DNA of 64,000 nucleotides, taken from positions 3,286,001 to 3,350,000 of the forward strand of contig JAPFFF010000011.1 in NCBI GenBank assembly GCA_039105265.1, given 5' to 3'. The notes below the pieces were generated by a model. That model did no database searches. It saw only the letters and a program-made list of their open reading frames with translations, and was not told the DNA's origin. Of the stretch, positions 22,138-33,706 are shown piece by piece (within the stretch, counting starts at the first letter, position 1; the number at the start of each line of letters is the position of its first letter). This stretch comes from Tritrichomonas musculus. Lineage: Eukaryota; Parabasalia; Tritrichomonadida; Tritrichomonadidae. Position numbers and translations under genes: made by a program.

Positions 22138-24003
22138 CCCTCCTCTCCCTACAATTCGTAATATTTTTTTTTTTTACTTCGTTAACAATCATTTTGCCAA
22201 ATTTGTTAACCATTTTATCCAAGCAATAAAAGCAGCTGAAACGCAATTTTTACTAATTTTTAAATAATGCAAGTAACTAAATAATAAAAAAATGCCATGA
22301 TAAATAAAATTTATTTTTTTTTTTGAAAAATTGTTTAGTTTTTTTTTAGCATCAAAAGATATTTTTTTAATAAGTACAATCGTGTGATAGTGTTTTAACA
22401 TGAAAATTTTAAACTTTATTTTTTTCATCTCCTTTTCTCAAAAACTGAATATGGTTCTTTTCAAATTTGAAAAACCTTAGAAATATTAAATTCTTAATTG
22501 TAAAATTGAGAATATGATATCACTTCATTTTATTCATATTGAATTTTATTGGTTTTGTTGTAAATCTGTGAAAATATTTAGCCTTAGATAGGTTAATTCA
22601 TTTGTTCAACCACTCATTTATCAAATTGCAAAATATCCGAATAAAGACAAAGAAAGTGCAAAATAGCTTAACCAAACAATAAACTCGATATTAGATACGC
22701 TAACGATTTATCAAGAAGATAACGAAATTCGAATTTTAAATAAACGCCTAAATATCGAAACTTTTCGGTCATTTTATTACAGACATATCGCAAAATATAT
22801 TGTAGCTAAATATCATTTATCGATAAATAAATGGGAAATAAACGATTTTTTAAAGCTCTCAGAAATTTTAATTCAAAAAAGACATTTTCTCATTTCCAAA
22901 AAATAAAAATAAATTTATTCATTTACAGTTAGCAAAAAGAATATTTTAATTAAGATTTGGGCTTATCATTTGAATTATGCTAAAAAAATTTCACATTTAA
23001 TAATTTTGAACGTGAATTTTTATAAACATACTCATTTATATCTATTGTTTTAGTTTTTTCTATATTATTTTTTGAAGAAAAGCTTTTATTTTTTATTTTC
23101 TTTGGCTAAATTCATCATGAAAAATAAACCGTATATGGACAAATATTCATTGAAATCGTTTGAAAAATTATTGTGAAATTGAATGTCGAATAATATAATC
23201 CTTTGAAAAAAAAATTATTTGTTGTGAAAAGTAAAAGTCTGGTTTTTGTTTTTTAAAATATATTTTATACTGATGTAACTATAAATATGATAAAAAAACA
23301 ATAACGAATCTTGATTACTTTTGTATATATTTGATAAAACAATTCAAATTTTAATTGAAAATTTTAAATTAAATTAAAATGAAAAAAATTACTTTCCCAA
23401 TAAATTTGTAATTATTTTTTTTAAAGATTTGAAATCTATATATATTGTATATAACAATAAAACAAAAAGAAAATAACAATATTCAACCATTAATGAGATT
23501 TTTGAGTTTTTTATCTCAAATCATTACTCAAATCAAGCAATGGACTATTATGACCTAGTTCAACCTATAATATATTTGCTGATCTTTCCAAATCCATTTC
23601 CCAAATACTTTTATTCTAATTGTACATGCATGAAAAATCAAATTATCATTGAGAACCAAAACAAATTTGTTAATTAAATATTAAAATATAAAAATATATT
23701 TAAAAAGCTATCTAAAAAAATAAAAACTATCTCCTAAAAACATTTATAAATAGGAAATCTCTTAAAATAAAAAAATCATATCAGTCTTTTTTCTTTATAT
23801 TACTCAATATTACATTATATGCTATTTCAAGTATAAATATTAAATTTAGTTTGTTAAACGATTCTCTATTTCGATATATTTATGAATTTTTTTAAAAACA
23901 CTATAAATCTCTCAATTTTCCTTCTCAATTTCTATCAAAAAGATTAAAAAAAAATAACGTACAAATAACGAATAATTTTATACGAATTGTAGGGAGAGGA
24001 GGG
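22138..24003. mobile_element. Non-autonomous TIR transposon (TA target) with ORF relic
   Basis: Perfect 23-bp inverted repeats, CCCTCCTCTCCCTACAATTC followed by GTA at the left (22138-22160) and its reverse complement at 23981-24003, each flanked by TA (22136-22137, 24004-24005). Size 1.87 kb. A rightward frame at ~22590-22905 with one stop reads as protein-like sequence (e.g. FRSFYYRHIAKYIVAKYHL) but I do not recognise it; it could be a transposase or cargo relic. Superfamily inferred as Tc1/mariner from the TA target. Confidence 0.7.
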
Positions 24004-24694
24004 TATTATTTAGCAGAAAAAAAGTAATAAAAACATGATAAAAATCATTTTTATACTATTTAAAAAAATGTGTCTCGTTTGTTATTATTCAATTATTAAT
24101 GTATGATATAGTTTCCACTTAAATTGGCCCAAAAAAAAATTGAGAAAATACCCGTTTTTTGCATACCGTGCTCTCAATTTTCCGGGGGAATTTTTGACAC
24201 TTATAAATGGTCGATATTTATTGAATATTTTTTTTCAAAATATGTTTTGTCACCTTTGAATTGTTTTCTCCAGATTTTTTTCATTCTTATCTTCATAATT
24301 TTATTATATTAACAAATATTTTTTGTTAAAAATTTGTTAATAAATATTCCTTAGATTAGAAAAGCAAATATATTTACTTATAAAAATCCATATGGCTATT
24401 TAATTATTTTTTTAAAAAAATCTTTTGTTTCAAAATTAATAATAATATTTATACTATAAATTTGAATAAGTATTGCCACTTATAAATAAAAAATTGATAT
24501 TTTAAAGATTTCGTAAATCCCTATAGTTGGTCGATTAAAAAAGTGACAAATAAATAAAGGAAATAAAACAGATTCTCCAAAAACTTCTAATTTTGCCCGT
24601 GCTAGCACGTACTCAATTTTATTTGTTTTCTACAAGATTTACTTAGTCTAATTGGTTCTTCCTTATCTTTTTATGAAATTCAAACAAATTATCT

Positions 24695-25130
24695 TTGAGA
24701 AGATTATCTCTCATGCTTTTCAATCTTCAATTTCTAACTTATAATGCTTGCGGTTTGCTCAGTTTTACTTATGTTATCTTGCAACTGCTTACTTTCTTAC
24801 AAAACTAGCATTGAGAAGATTATCTCTCATGCTTTTCAATCTTCAATTTCTAATTGATTATACTTGCATTTTGCTCAGTTTTACTTATGTTATCTTGCAA
24901 CTGCTTACTTTCTTACAAAACTAGCATTGAGAAGATTATCTCTCATGCTTTTCAATCTTCAATTTCTAACTTATAATGCTTGCGTTTTGCTCAGTTTTAC
25001 TTATGTTTTCTTGCAACTGCTTACTTTCTTACAAAACTAGCATTGAGAAGATTATCTCTCATGCTTTTCAATCTTCAATTTCTAATTGATTTTACTTGCA
25101 TTTTGCTCAGTTTTACTTATGAAATTAGTT
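24695..25130. repeat. 116-bp tandem repeat with 232-bp higher-order period
   Basis: The phrase TTGAGAAGATTATCTCTCAT starts at 24695, 24811, 24927 and 25043, exactly 116 bp apart. Copies 1 and 3 share CTAACTTATAATGCTTGCG; copies 2 and 4 share CTAATTGATT(A/T)TACTTGCA. The array therefore grew by doubling a dimer. Confidence 0.9.
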
Positions 25131-25372
25131 CAAAAAGTTTAATACACCAAAAAGCATACAAAAAGTTTGGGAAAATAAATTTCAAAAAGTTCTTTACACC
25201 AAAAAGCATACAAAACGTTTGGGAAAATAAATTTCAAAAAGTTCTTTACACCAAAGAGCATACAAAACGTTTGGAAAATTAATTTCAAAAAGTTCTTTAC
25301 ACCAAAAAGCATACAAAACGTTTGGGAAAATAAATTTCAAAAAGTTCTTTACACCAAAAAGCATACAAAAAA
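25131..25372. repeat. 52-bp tandem repeat, ~4.7 copies
   Basis: The word CAAAAAGTT(C/T) recurs at 25131, 25183, 25235, 25286 and 25338, with ACACCAAAAAGCATACAAAA inside each unit. It directly follows the 116-bp array inside the same transposon. Confidence 0.9.
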
Positions 25373-26727
25373 CAATCTAACGCAGCATCTCCAAAAATAC
25401 ACAAATTCAAACTACAGCATTTGCAAATACACCAAGATCAAAGCAAAATATATTAAATAGTTTTTTTTTATAATTCAGCAATATTTTCAACCAAATGAAT
25501 TATGTGATTGTTCTCAGTTTGCATATTCAAAGTAATAATTTATTTAAACTATAATTTTGCCTTAACTTTTTTATTATAAAAGAACAAAAAATTCTTTTTT
25601 TATAAGTAATAATTTATCTTAAACATTATTTTTGTATAATAAAAATATTTCATGTAAATAATAATTTCCATTGTGCTTGATTTTATGTGTTATATGATTA
25701 GAATTTTAAATAATCATGAATTTCAAAATTACAATACTCTGATGTCGAAAACCAATTTATTGAAAATTAGACAAATCAAGACTTTATCATATATACTATC
25801 TAATCGATCTGAAATAAATGATGAATACCATTTATATGGTTGAGAATTTTTGATATGATAGATAAAGATAAAAGGAGCTATGCGAGCTAATTACATTTTC
25901 GTATTCAGAATTATATGTGTGATTATTTTATCAAAGAAGAAACAGTCGAAATAAAGTAGGTTTTCTTAAAAAGTAGAATAATCAATGATTAATGAAAACT
26001 TTTTGAATAAAACAAAAAATGGTGGATAACCTGAATAATAGCTTTTGTAGAGAATGTCTTCCAAAATCTGATGCAAGTCTTATATTTGCTTTTCATAAAA
26101 ATTATTGAATTATTATCAAAAAAACAAAATATCATTTTTTCTAAAAATTCAAAAGAGCATCATGAATTGAAGTAGCAGCATGTACTGATTTTATGGCCAA
26201 AATATCCTTTCATCAACTTATGCCTATTGCTGGAAATGAACGATTTTTTCCTTCAAAAAACGTATTTAAACGTATATTTCGATAAACGTCTTTTTTTTTC
26301 TATACTTTTTCAAAGATTTCTGAGTCGAAAAAAAGAATTGTCACTTATTTGAGTATTTTTTTATTTTTTCTTCAGAATTTTCTTTTTTATTTTCTGAGAA
26401 ATTTATTCAATTTTTAATGTCAAAAATTCCCCCGGAAAATTGAGAGCACGGTATGCAAAAAACGGGTAGAGACTTCCGTAAACAACCGAGTTATACGCAA
26501 TATATAATAAATACTTGTTATACCAAATATGTTTTTTGAACAACTGACTTATAAAAAAATAAATAATATAATATGTGAAAAACAAATGAAATATGAATAA
26601 TTATTTTAAATACCTATTATTAGTCAGTTGTACCATATAACACTATTATTTAAAATACAACTTTTATTTTTTTTGGAAAAATAAGTTGTATATATATAAC
26701 TGAGTTATACAATAAGTACATGAGTTA

Positions 26728-28508
26728 CCCCGTAAAATATTGAATTTTTAGAATTGCGGGGACGATAGAAATAAACGTATAGTGACAACTTAACTTTTTC
26801 TATAAGTAGTGAAAAATCCATAAAAGTGACAAATTAATTTTTTATTAGATGTATTTATTTTTTTTTCTAATTTATAGGTTAAGAGCTTTTCTGTATCAAA
26901 CTATTTCACTTAAACTAATATGCTTATAATTGAAACCAAGGCAGCAGAGTTCATTTTCCACTGCAGCAAATGGCGATATCTCAAAACTCAGTAGAAAAGA
27001 ATCCGGCTCATGTCACACGCATTAAAGTATTCCCACAGAAAGATCCTCAATTCCGCGAGAGCTTTGCTCACTTTTTTCCACTGCAGCAAATGGCGATATC
27101 TCAAAGCTCAGTAGAAAAGAATCCGGCTCATGTCACACGCATTAAAGCATTCCCGCGGAAAGATCCTCAATTCCGCGAGAGCTTTGCTCACTTTTTTTCC
27201 ACTGCAGCAAATGGCGATATCTCAAAGCTCAGTAGAAAAGAATCCGGCTCATGTCACACGCATTAAAGCATTCCCGCGGAAAGATCCTCAATTCCGCGAG
27301 AGCTTTGCTCACTTTTTTTCCACTGCAGCAAATGGCGATATCTCAAAGCTCAGTAGAAAAGAATCCGGCTCATGTCACACGCATTAAAGCATTCCCGCGG
27401 AAAGATCCTCAATTCCGCGAGAGCTTTGCTCACTTTTTTTCCACTGCAGCAAATGATGATATATCAAGATTCATTAAAAAAAAATAAAAATATTTTAATA
27501 TATGATTTTATTATTACATTTAGTTGAATGATGACTTTTAATAATACTTATCATCATATCTTTTAGAAATGAAATCATCATATATGATTTATTATTCACA
27601 TTTCATCATTATTAAAATTTTATGTCCACCTTTTTAAATAATTTCTTATATAAATAAAATATTAAATCAAAATATATTAAAAGATATTAAAATATCTGTT
27701 TGTATAATCAAATATATCTACATTATATCGGTGTAATTTTTCAAAAGGATTAAACTTTTTCTGTACTATTATAAAAAGCATTCAAAAAACTAAAACTAAA
27801 ATTAAAAATTCTTTATATTTTCTTTTTTTAATAATATAAATGATAAATATATTTATAAATAAAACTAACTGCATATTCAAAATATTCGAAAAAATTGAAA
27901 ATCAAAAAATATCAAAATGATCATTTTGGTGAGAAATAAAATAAATAGTTTTATCTAATGTTTAAAAAGAACACGCCAATTATAACAAAACTTGTCAATC
28001 TTATTGCTTATAATTGACTGTATATCTGAAAAAATTCAGATATTTAATTGATTTTTTTGAAACTCAATACAGAAAAAAAGTTCTTTTCACTTTTTACATA
28101 TAAATATCAATTATACTAGTCAAATTATCAATACTTTAATAAAGAAGAAATGGCCGATTTCAAAGCGGGAGAAAAATATTCAAAATTCAATTATATTTTT
28201 AAAATTAAACAATTATGCAAATGTCATATATTTATTCCTCATGAAATAAAAAACATTATTTTTTATGGCAATAGCTCAATTTTGTTTTCACAATGAGATA
28301 AATCCAAAATATATGAAAAAAAATCGATTTAACGTACATAAACGTATGAAAAATATAACCACATAAACTTTTTCAAAACGAAAACTTTTTAAATACAAAA
28401 AATTAAATTCAATTAGACCATTCAAATTTATTTTTTATCAATAAATTGAGAGTTTTTATTAATTGACATTTTATCCCCGCAATTCTAAAAATTCAATATT
28501 TTACGGGG
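26728..28508. mobile_element. Non-autonomous TIR transposon (TA target) carrying a GC-richer tandem array
   Basis: Perfect 35-bp inverted repeats beginning CCCCGTAAAATATTGAATTT (26728-26762) and its reverse complement (28474-28508), each bordered by TA (26726-26727, 28509-28510). Size 1.78 kb. No transposase frame inside; it contains the 121-bp array at 26955-27465. Confidence 0.75.
26955..27465. repeat. 120/121-bp tandem repeat, four copies plus a partial
   Basis: CTGCAG sites fall at 26961, 27081, 27202, 27323 and 27444. Units are almost identical (copy 1 differs at a few bases; T-run 6 or 7 long). The unit is far richer in G+C than the surrounding DNA and contains a PstI-like CTGCAGCAAATGGCGATATC start and a CCGCGGAAAGATCCTCAATT block. 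Open frames across it are a by-product of the repeat length, not genes. Confidence 0.9.
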
Positions 28509-29347
28509 TATACATTAAAAACAAACTTGTACACAAAGACATGTGATATGAAAAAATAAATTTAGTCCAAATAATTTTGTTTTAATCATAGAAACTCATT
28601 CATTTAGCAGATCGTTGCTTATTTACAAGTATGTTGCAAAATGCCCTCAATCCACAACTTCAAAATACTCGGTGCTTTTAATCGTTCAAAAATTTAATCT
28701 TTTTTATTATCGTTTAATCAGAGAATATCGGTATATTAAATAAAGTTATTCAATAATATTACGCCAAATAAATGGGTTCAATAATAATTGAAGCATAAAC
28801 CACCTCTTTTGAATTAGTTAATTTAAAAGATATGTTTTTTATAAAAATTCTTAAGCAGTTAATACGATATTTTTTTATTTAATGCATTTTTATGATTCAT
28901 TTATTATTATTTGAATAAATGGGGGTATTATTAGATTGTTAATTGCAAACATTGGTGAAATTTTTTTATGAAACCAAAGAAAGCTTTGAAACGAATATTT
29001 GAATGGAATTTTGAATTTTATATTTTGAATTTTCCATTTTTATTCAAAAATTTAAATGCGTAAACCTTTGAATTTATTTATATATAACTCATTTATATAT
29101 ATATATAACTCATTTATATATATATATAACTCATATTTCTAATGTACAAGTCATGTATATGTTTTTAACTTATTTTTCCTTTTATATCTAATATATATTG
29201 CACATAATATAGTTGTAAAAAACAACAAATATTTATAAATATAAACTCTTTTGTTTTTTGCTCTTTTGAGTCATACTGATATAACTGTTAAAATCTTATA
29301 ATTCAAAATTTATATACTTATATATTTGTTGTTTACATCCGTCTCTA

Positions 29348-30534
29348 ATGAAAATGGGCCAAATTTATTAAAAAAAAGTATTTGAAAATTATTTTATTAA
29401 TATATAATTGTTATATATTTTATATATATCATATAATTATTATAATATAATAAAATATTAAATTACATATTAAGATATGAATTTAAATGTAACGACTCTC
29501 AATTATTATTTACTATATTCTCAATTTTATTCTCGAAGATTTTTTTATTCAAAATTTATGAAAAAAAAAACAATGAAATAAAAAAAAAAAAAAAAACTTT
29601 CTACATTTGATTTAAATTTTAATTAAACTTCAAAATTTATAAAGAAAATTATTTGTTTCATTTCTCTCAAATTATCATTTTATGAGAAACGCTTTGAAAT
29701 TATAATTGTTCAATATTTAGAATATACAGTTATATAAAGTTTATTAATTGTTTATATTTATTTTAAATATTTTTATAGTATATATAGTATTATTAAAAGT
29801 TATATAATCTATGATATACATATAAATATAAAAAGATATTTGTTTAATATTTTAATAAATATTTTTTATTGAAAAAAAATCGTTATTAATGTTTATGATT
29901 TTAAAATTGATTTTTGCAGCTCAGCCCCCTGAATCAAATTAAACTAAATTTAGCATATCTTTATTAAAATAAAAGTACAATATATAAATGTAATTATAAT
30001 CTAAATAAATTCTTTATTTATTTAAATATTTCTAAAAAATATGTAAAAACTCATTAAAATGAACTTTTTAACAAAATATGAAATATTTATAAAATAACAA
30101 AATGCATAATTAATCATTAATTTCCAATATATATAATAATTAATCATTATAAATTCAATCCATCCATCAAGTGGCTGGATTGTGTTATTTTCATAGGATA
30201 CTTGTTTGTGTTATTATAACTTATATAATTGATATTTTAAAACATTTAAATAATAAATATATAAAATAAATGCATTAAAATATAATATCAAAATTTTATT
30301 TAGTAATTATTAATACATAAAAAGATATACATATTTTTATAAACGTTAAAAATGTAAAATAGGTGTCCGCGCCTCTTTCAATTCAATTTTATTTTATGCA
30401 AAAAAGCTCGAATATTGATCATTTTTTATTAAAAATTAGTCCATCATCATGTATATAATATTTGTAGCATAAATATAAAATCAAAAAAATATAATTTTAA
30501 TTTTATTACCGAAAAACAAGAAAAAAATGAAATA
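29348..30534. other. AT-rich gene-free stretch left of the Maverick
   Basis: Homopolymer A/T runs (for example 29579-29595) and AT microsatellite-like sequence. No gene or repeat boundary recognised. Confidence 0.5.
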
Positions 30535-30767
30535 AGTAGTATATACTAGTCGGTTTCCGCGGGGCACAGGCTGCCCACGCGTCAACACGAACTAGTTAAA
30601 AAAAAATAAAAAAAAAAAATAAAAAAGAAAAATAAAAAAAAAAAACTTCTTCTTCTTTTCATGTTATCCCACCCACCCACCTCAACGCCTACCATCAATG
30701 AAACGGCACAGGTACCCCACCCCACAACCGCCCATCTATGAAACGGCACAGGTACCTGCCCCGAGAA
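30535..30767. repeat. Maverick left terminal inverted repeat
   Basis: Parts in order: AGTAGTATATACTAGTCGGT terminus, GC-rich block to ~30592, A-rich tract 30597-30648, CTTCTTCTTC, CCCACCCACCCACC, then two copies of ATGAAACGGCACAGGTACC 45 bp apart (30699 and 30739). Confidence 0.95.
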
Positions 30768-30774
30768 GCCTCTT

Positions 30775-33687
30775 TTATGGTGTGGCTTTGACTTGCTTTA
30801 GATAGTATTCAGTAAATGGTAGATTTCCAGAGCCCTTTAATTGAAAATCGATATGATAAAAATCATATTCAAAATCTCTTTTTCTATTGGATTCTCTAAG
30901 TTTATCTTCACCATATATTTCATCTAGTACTGCAAATCCTTCACTATAATTAACTCTAACATAATGTTTCTTGTCATTTGAATCGTAAAATATAAATAAC
31001 ATTTCCATATATAAACTATTATATTCGACACATACAATTAATTTTTTAGAGCTAGTATCGTAAGAATATGAGCATAATTCTGGGATATCCTCATAATATG
31101 ATTTGTGAAATCCTGAATAAAATATTCTCCAATATAAGTCATCCAATAATGATGTAATATCACTCTTTAAAGCTATTTCATCCTGTTTCAATATTTTTTC
31201 GGCTAATATTAATTTGGTATTGAAGCCTTCAACATTAAAGCACCAATAACCATCATCCCTTGGTTCATAGCCACATTCATAGGATATTCCATCTATCTCC
31301 TCTACCCAATATATTTCTTCATTAATAACAGTATTATCATCATAAACAAATAGAATATCGAAATTATGAACCATTTCAGAGTCATCAGTAAATGTCCCAA
31401 CAAGACGAGTTCCACTATTCAATTTTATTTTGACTTCCCACGTTCCTGAACTATCTTGTACATTTTCAAATGGCACTTCAATAGATTCTTTGTATATCAA
31501 ATCATTTTTCTCTCTATATTTGCTAATGTCTTTCTTTAATACACACTCCTTCAAGGCTTCATTAGCTTCATCCACAGTAGGGTAATTATCAAACTCAGCC
31601 TCTAGCTCATTGACCTTCTCAGCTAACAACTTGAAACAAGGCTTGAGTGAGTCCCTAAACATATTGCTGATATCCATAGCACCACTTAATGTCAAGGTTC
31701 CAGTATCAGGGTTATCATTCTCATCAGTAAAAGGTAGTTCATCTAGTTGCTTATACTCTTCCTCACACCAGGTAATTATAGGTGTTATATCTTTGGTTAT
31801 GCTTCTTGCTGTAGTACCTGACATGAAGTTAATGCTATTTCTAACCAAATCACTCATACCTTTGGTTGACTTATGAGAGAATAACCTTTTAAGGAATCCT
31901 CCACCTTTTATGGTAGGAAAGCTTATACCATCTGGAAATAGCTGCATACCAATAGAACCTATTGACCCAGCAGTACCTGCAACTCCAAAAGCTAATGCAG
32001 TCCATGAGACTATACGTAAATTATCTACATCATCCTCCAGATGTTGAGTAACTTGTTCAGTCCTTGATACTCTACCTTTTAAGCTTTCCATAACAGTGTT
32101 CATTTCGTTAACATCATAGCTAATAACATCTACATTGTTGGTAACTAAGTTTAAATCACTCCTCATAGTAGTAATATTATCAGCTGTAATTATCTTAGAG
32201 GAGGTAATATTATAATCAGTATATAAGGTTGTTGCCCCATTAGGATTTGGGGATACTTCATAAAATTGCTGCTTAATGATATACTCGAATGGGTTAGTAG
32301 TTGAATCCCAATGAACCTCATCTATTGGGTCAACATATTCATCAGCTAAATATATCTTAATATCCCTTGAGTCATTAGTAGTCGAAGCTGCATATGTATA
32401 TTCAAGCTTTTCACATGAATCAAGTACACCATGTAAGAACAACCATACCTTGTCTCCTCCATTACCTTCTTTTCCAGTAGGTCGAACTGAGAACCTATTT
32501 GCATTTTTAGAACCTTCAAGGGTAATATCAAGGTAGAGTTCATCAATAGCACTAGTTTCTAATTTATTAGTCGCATTATTCATCTTATAGCACCTTATTG
32601 CTTCAATATCATATCCATCTTTTGTACCTCCTTGACTTGTTTGATATCCTAGACCATATTTCGAAAAAGGTTCTATCTCCCCTGTCTTTAATTTTACAAA
32701 ACAGTCTATTTTGCACTTACCTCCATGAATCATGTAATGTAGTAGGTTATCAGGAGAGTAGTCATTAGGCTTATTAATCAGTTTCATGTTCCTCTCACTC
32801 CTCTTGACTTGTATGTAGGTACCATCTTCACCATACTCATTCTCCTTATTTAATCCATTAACTAATCTACCATTGATATGACCTTGTATGTTATCACCTA
32901 CCCATTTTGTACCATCCCATGATAAAAACCACTTATTACCAAAACAATACTCATTAAACCTAAACTCTAAGTCATTAGGTATAGTATATCCTGTATCTAT
33001 GTTCCATTGAAGTAACCAATATTTCTTGTTATCTATCACAACCTGACTAGTTGATGTAGGCTTATATAAGTATAGTACATCACTTTTACGTAAACTTAAT
33101 GCATTATCAGCTTTTATTATAGAACACTTTATTGCCTTCTCTGTCTGTAAAGAATCAGTTATATATTCATTCATTATGCTCAACTCCCCATTCAGCCACA
33201 AGGTATATGGGTTGAAGTCTAGTTTACTATCAAAAGCTATATTCATATATCCCATAATGGTACTATTATTTATACTGCATCCATTACTACTTTTAGTTAT
33301 CAAAGGAGAGTATACTTGACCATCCTTAACATATATGTAGAACTCCTTGACTAAATTACCACTTGTATCATATACTATATTCTTCCTCAATACTATCTTA
33401 AATATATTAGTCTGGGTTTTTATATCATTGAGCTTATTAATGAAGTCTTCAGGCAAATTAACAAACTTAAGGATATTGTAAGTTGTTGTTGAAGACTCAA
33501 ATGATACATACTGTATATTTTTATTTTTAATATCAACTTCTGGTAAACCTTCGACCTCATTAAATAAATGACCTGTCTGCACATAGTTATCTAAGTCACC
33601 CAAGGTTAATAACTGGCTACCTTTTCGAGTAGCATCCCCTATCTTAAACTGTATATCTCCTTTAAATCTTGTAGTAGTATCACTCAT
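30775..33687 (-). CDS. Maverick giant protein, fibre-like (shorter paralogue)
   Basis: 970 aa from the ATG at 33687 (MSDTTTRFKGD), chosen because it leaves a 19-bp gap to the stop of the upstream gene and sits behind the common leader TTTTATTT. Not recognised by family. A block LRKSDVLYLYKPT...LQWNIDTGY...SWDGTKWVGDN and another ADNITTMRSDLNLV recur in the neighbouring 1435-aa protein, so the two are paralogues in part. A coiled region (VNEMNTVMESLKGRVSRTEQ) precedes a hydrophobic stretch (WTALAFGVAGTAGSIGSIGM), and the C-terminus is beta-rich. A virion surface fibre or tail-like protein is inferred from size, beta richness and position. Confidence 0.7.
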   Translation of the reverse strand: MSDTTTRFKGDIQFKIGDATRKGSQLLTLGDLDNYVQTGHLFNEVEGLPEVDIKNKNIQYVSFESSTTTYNILKFVNLPEDFINKLNDIKTQTNIFKIVLRKNIVYDTSGNLVKEFYIYVKDGQVYSPLITKSSNGCSINNSTIMGYMNIAFDSKLDFNPYTLWLNGELSIMNEYITDSLQTEKAIKCSIIKADNALSLRKSDVLYLYKPTSTSQVVIDNKKYWLLQWNIDTGYTIPNDLEFRFNEYCFGNKWFLSWDGTKWVGDNIQGHINGRLVNGLNKENEYGEDGTYIQVKRSERNMKLINKPNDYSPDNLLHYMIHGGKCKIDCFVKLKTGEIEPFSKYGLGYQTSQGGTKDGYDIEAIRCYKMNNATNKLETSAIDELYLDITLEGSKNANRFSVRPTGKEGNGGDKVWLFLHGVLDSCEKLEYTYAASTTNDSRDIKIYLADEYVDPIDEVHWDSTTNPFEYIIKQQFYEVSPNPNGATTLYTDYNITSSKIITADNITTMRSDLNLVTNNVDVISYDVNEMNTVMESLKGRVSRTEQVTQHLEDDVDNLRIVSWTALAFGVAGTAGSIGSIGMQLFPDGISFPTIKGGGFLKRLFSHKSTKGMSDLVRNSINFMSGTTARSITKDITPIITWCEEEYKQLDELPFTDENDNPDTGTLTLSGAMDISNMFRDSLKPCFKLLAEKVNELEAEFDNYPTVDEANEALKECVLKKDISKYREKNDLIYKESIEVPFENVQDSSGTWEVKIKLNSGTRLVGTFTDDSEMVHNFDILFVYDDNTVINEEIYWVEEIDGISYECGYEPRDDGYWCFNVEGFNTKLILAEKILKQDEIALKSDITSLLDDLYWRIFYSGFHKSYYEDIPELCSYSYDTSSKKLIVCVEYNSLYMEMLFIFYDSNDKKHYVRVNYSEGFAVLDEIYGEDKLRESNRKRDFEYDFYHIDFQLKGSGNLPFTEYYLKQVKATP

Positions 33688-33706
33688 TTTAGTTAAATAA
33701 AACTTC

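Larger units (their letters stand above)
24151..26466. mobile_element. Non-autonomous TIR transposon (TA target) carrying tandem arrays
   Basis: Inverted repeats of 48 bp without mismatch: CCCGTTTTTTGCATACCGTG at the left end (24151-24198) and its reverse complement at 26419-26466, each next to TA (24149-24150, 26467-26468). Size 2.3 kb. The interior has no transposase frame but carries two tandem arrays (24695-25130 and 25131-25372). The identical ends suggest fairly recent movement. Confidence 0.75.
26469..29345. mobile_element. Older TIR element interrupted by another TIR element
   Basis: The left end GAGACTTCCGTAAACAAC (26469-26486) and the reverse complement of the right end GAGACGGATGTAAACAAC (29328-29345) match at 14 of 18 positions, and both are bordered by TA (26467-26468; 29346-29347). 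The element at 26728-28508 lies inside it, leaving about 1.1 kb of its own sequence, which contains TATATAACTCATT microsatellite at 29078-29140. The left TA is shared with the neighbouring element ending at 26466. Short ends make this call tentative. Confidence 0.4.

Noticed and set aside
24980-25282. 100-aa open frame
   Set aside because: It spans two tandem arrays and has no protein-like conservation.
26970-27487. Overlapping small open frames of 78-98 aa
   Set aside because: They are the 121-bp tandem repeat read through in different frames.
21905-30385. GAGG(T/C)GCGGACA words at 21915 and 30365 in opposite orientation
   Set aside because: The match is too short and imperfect to call element ends.
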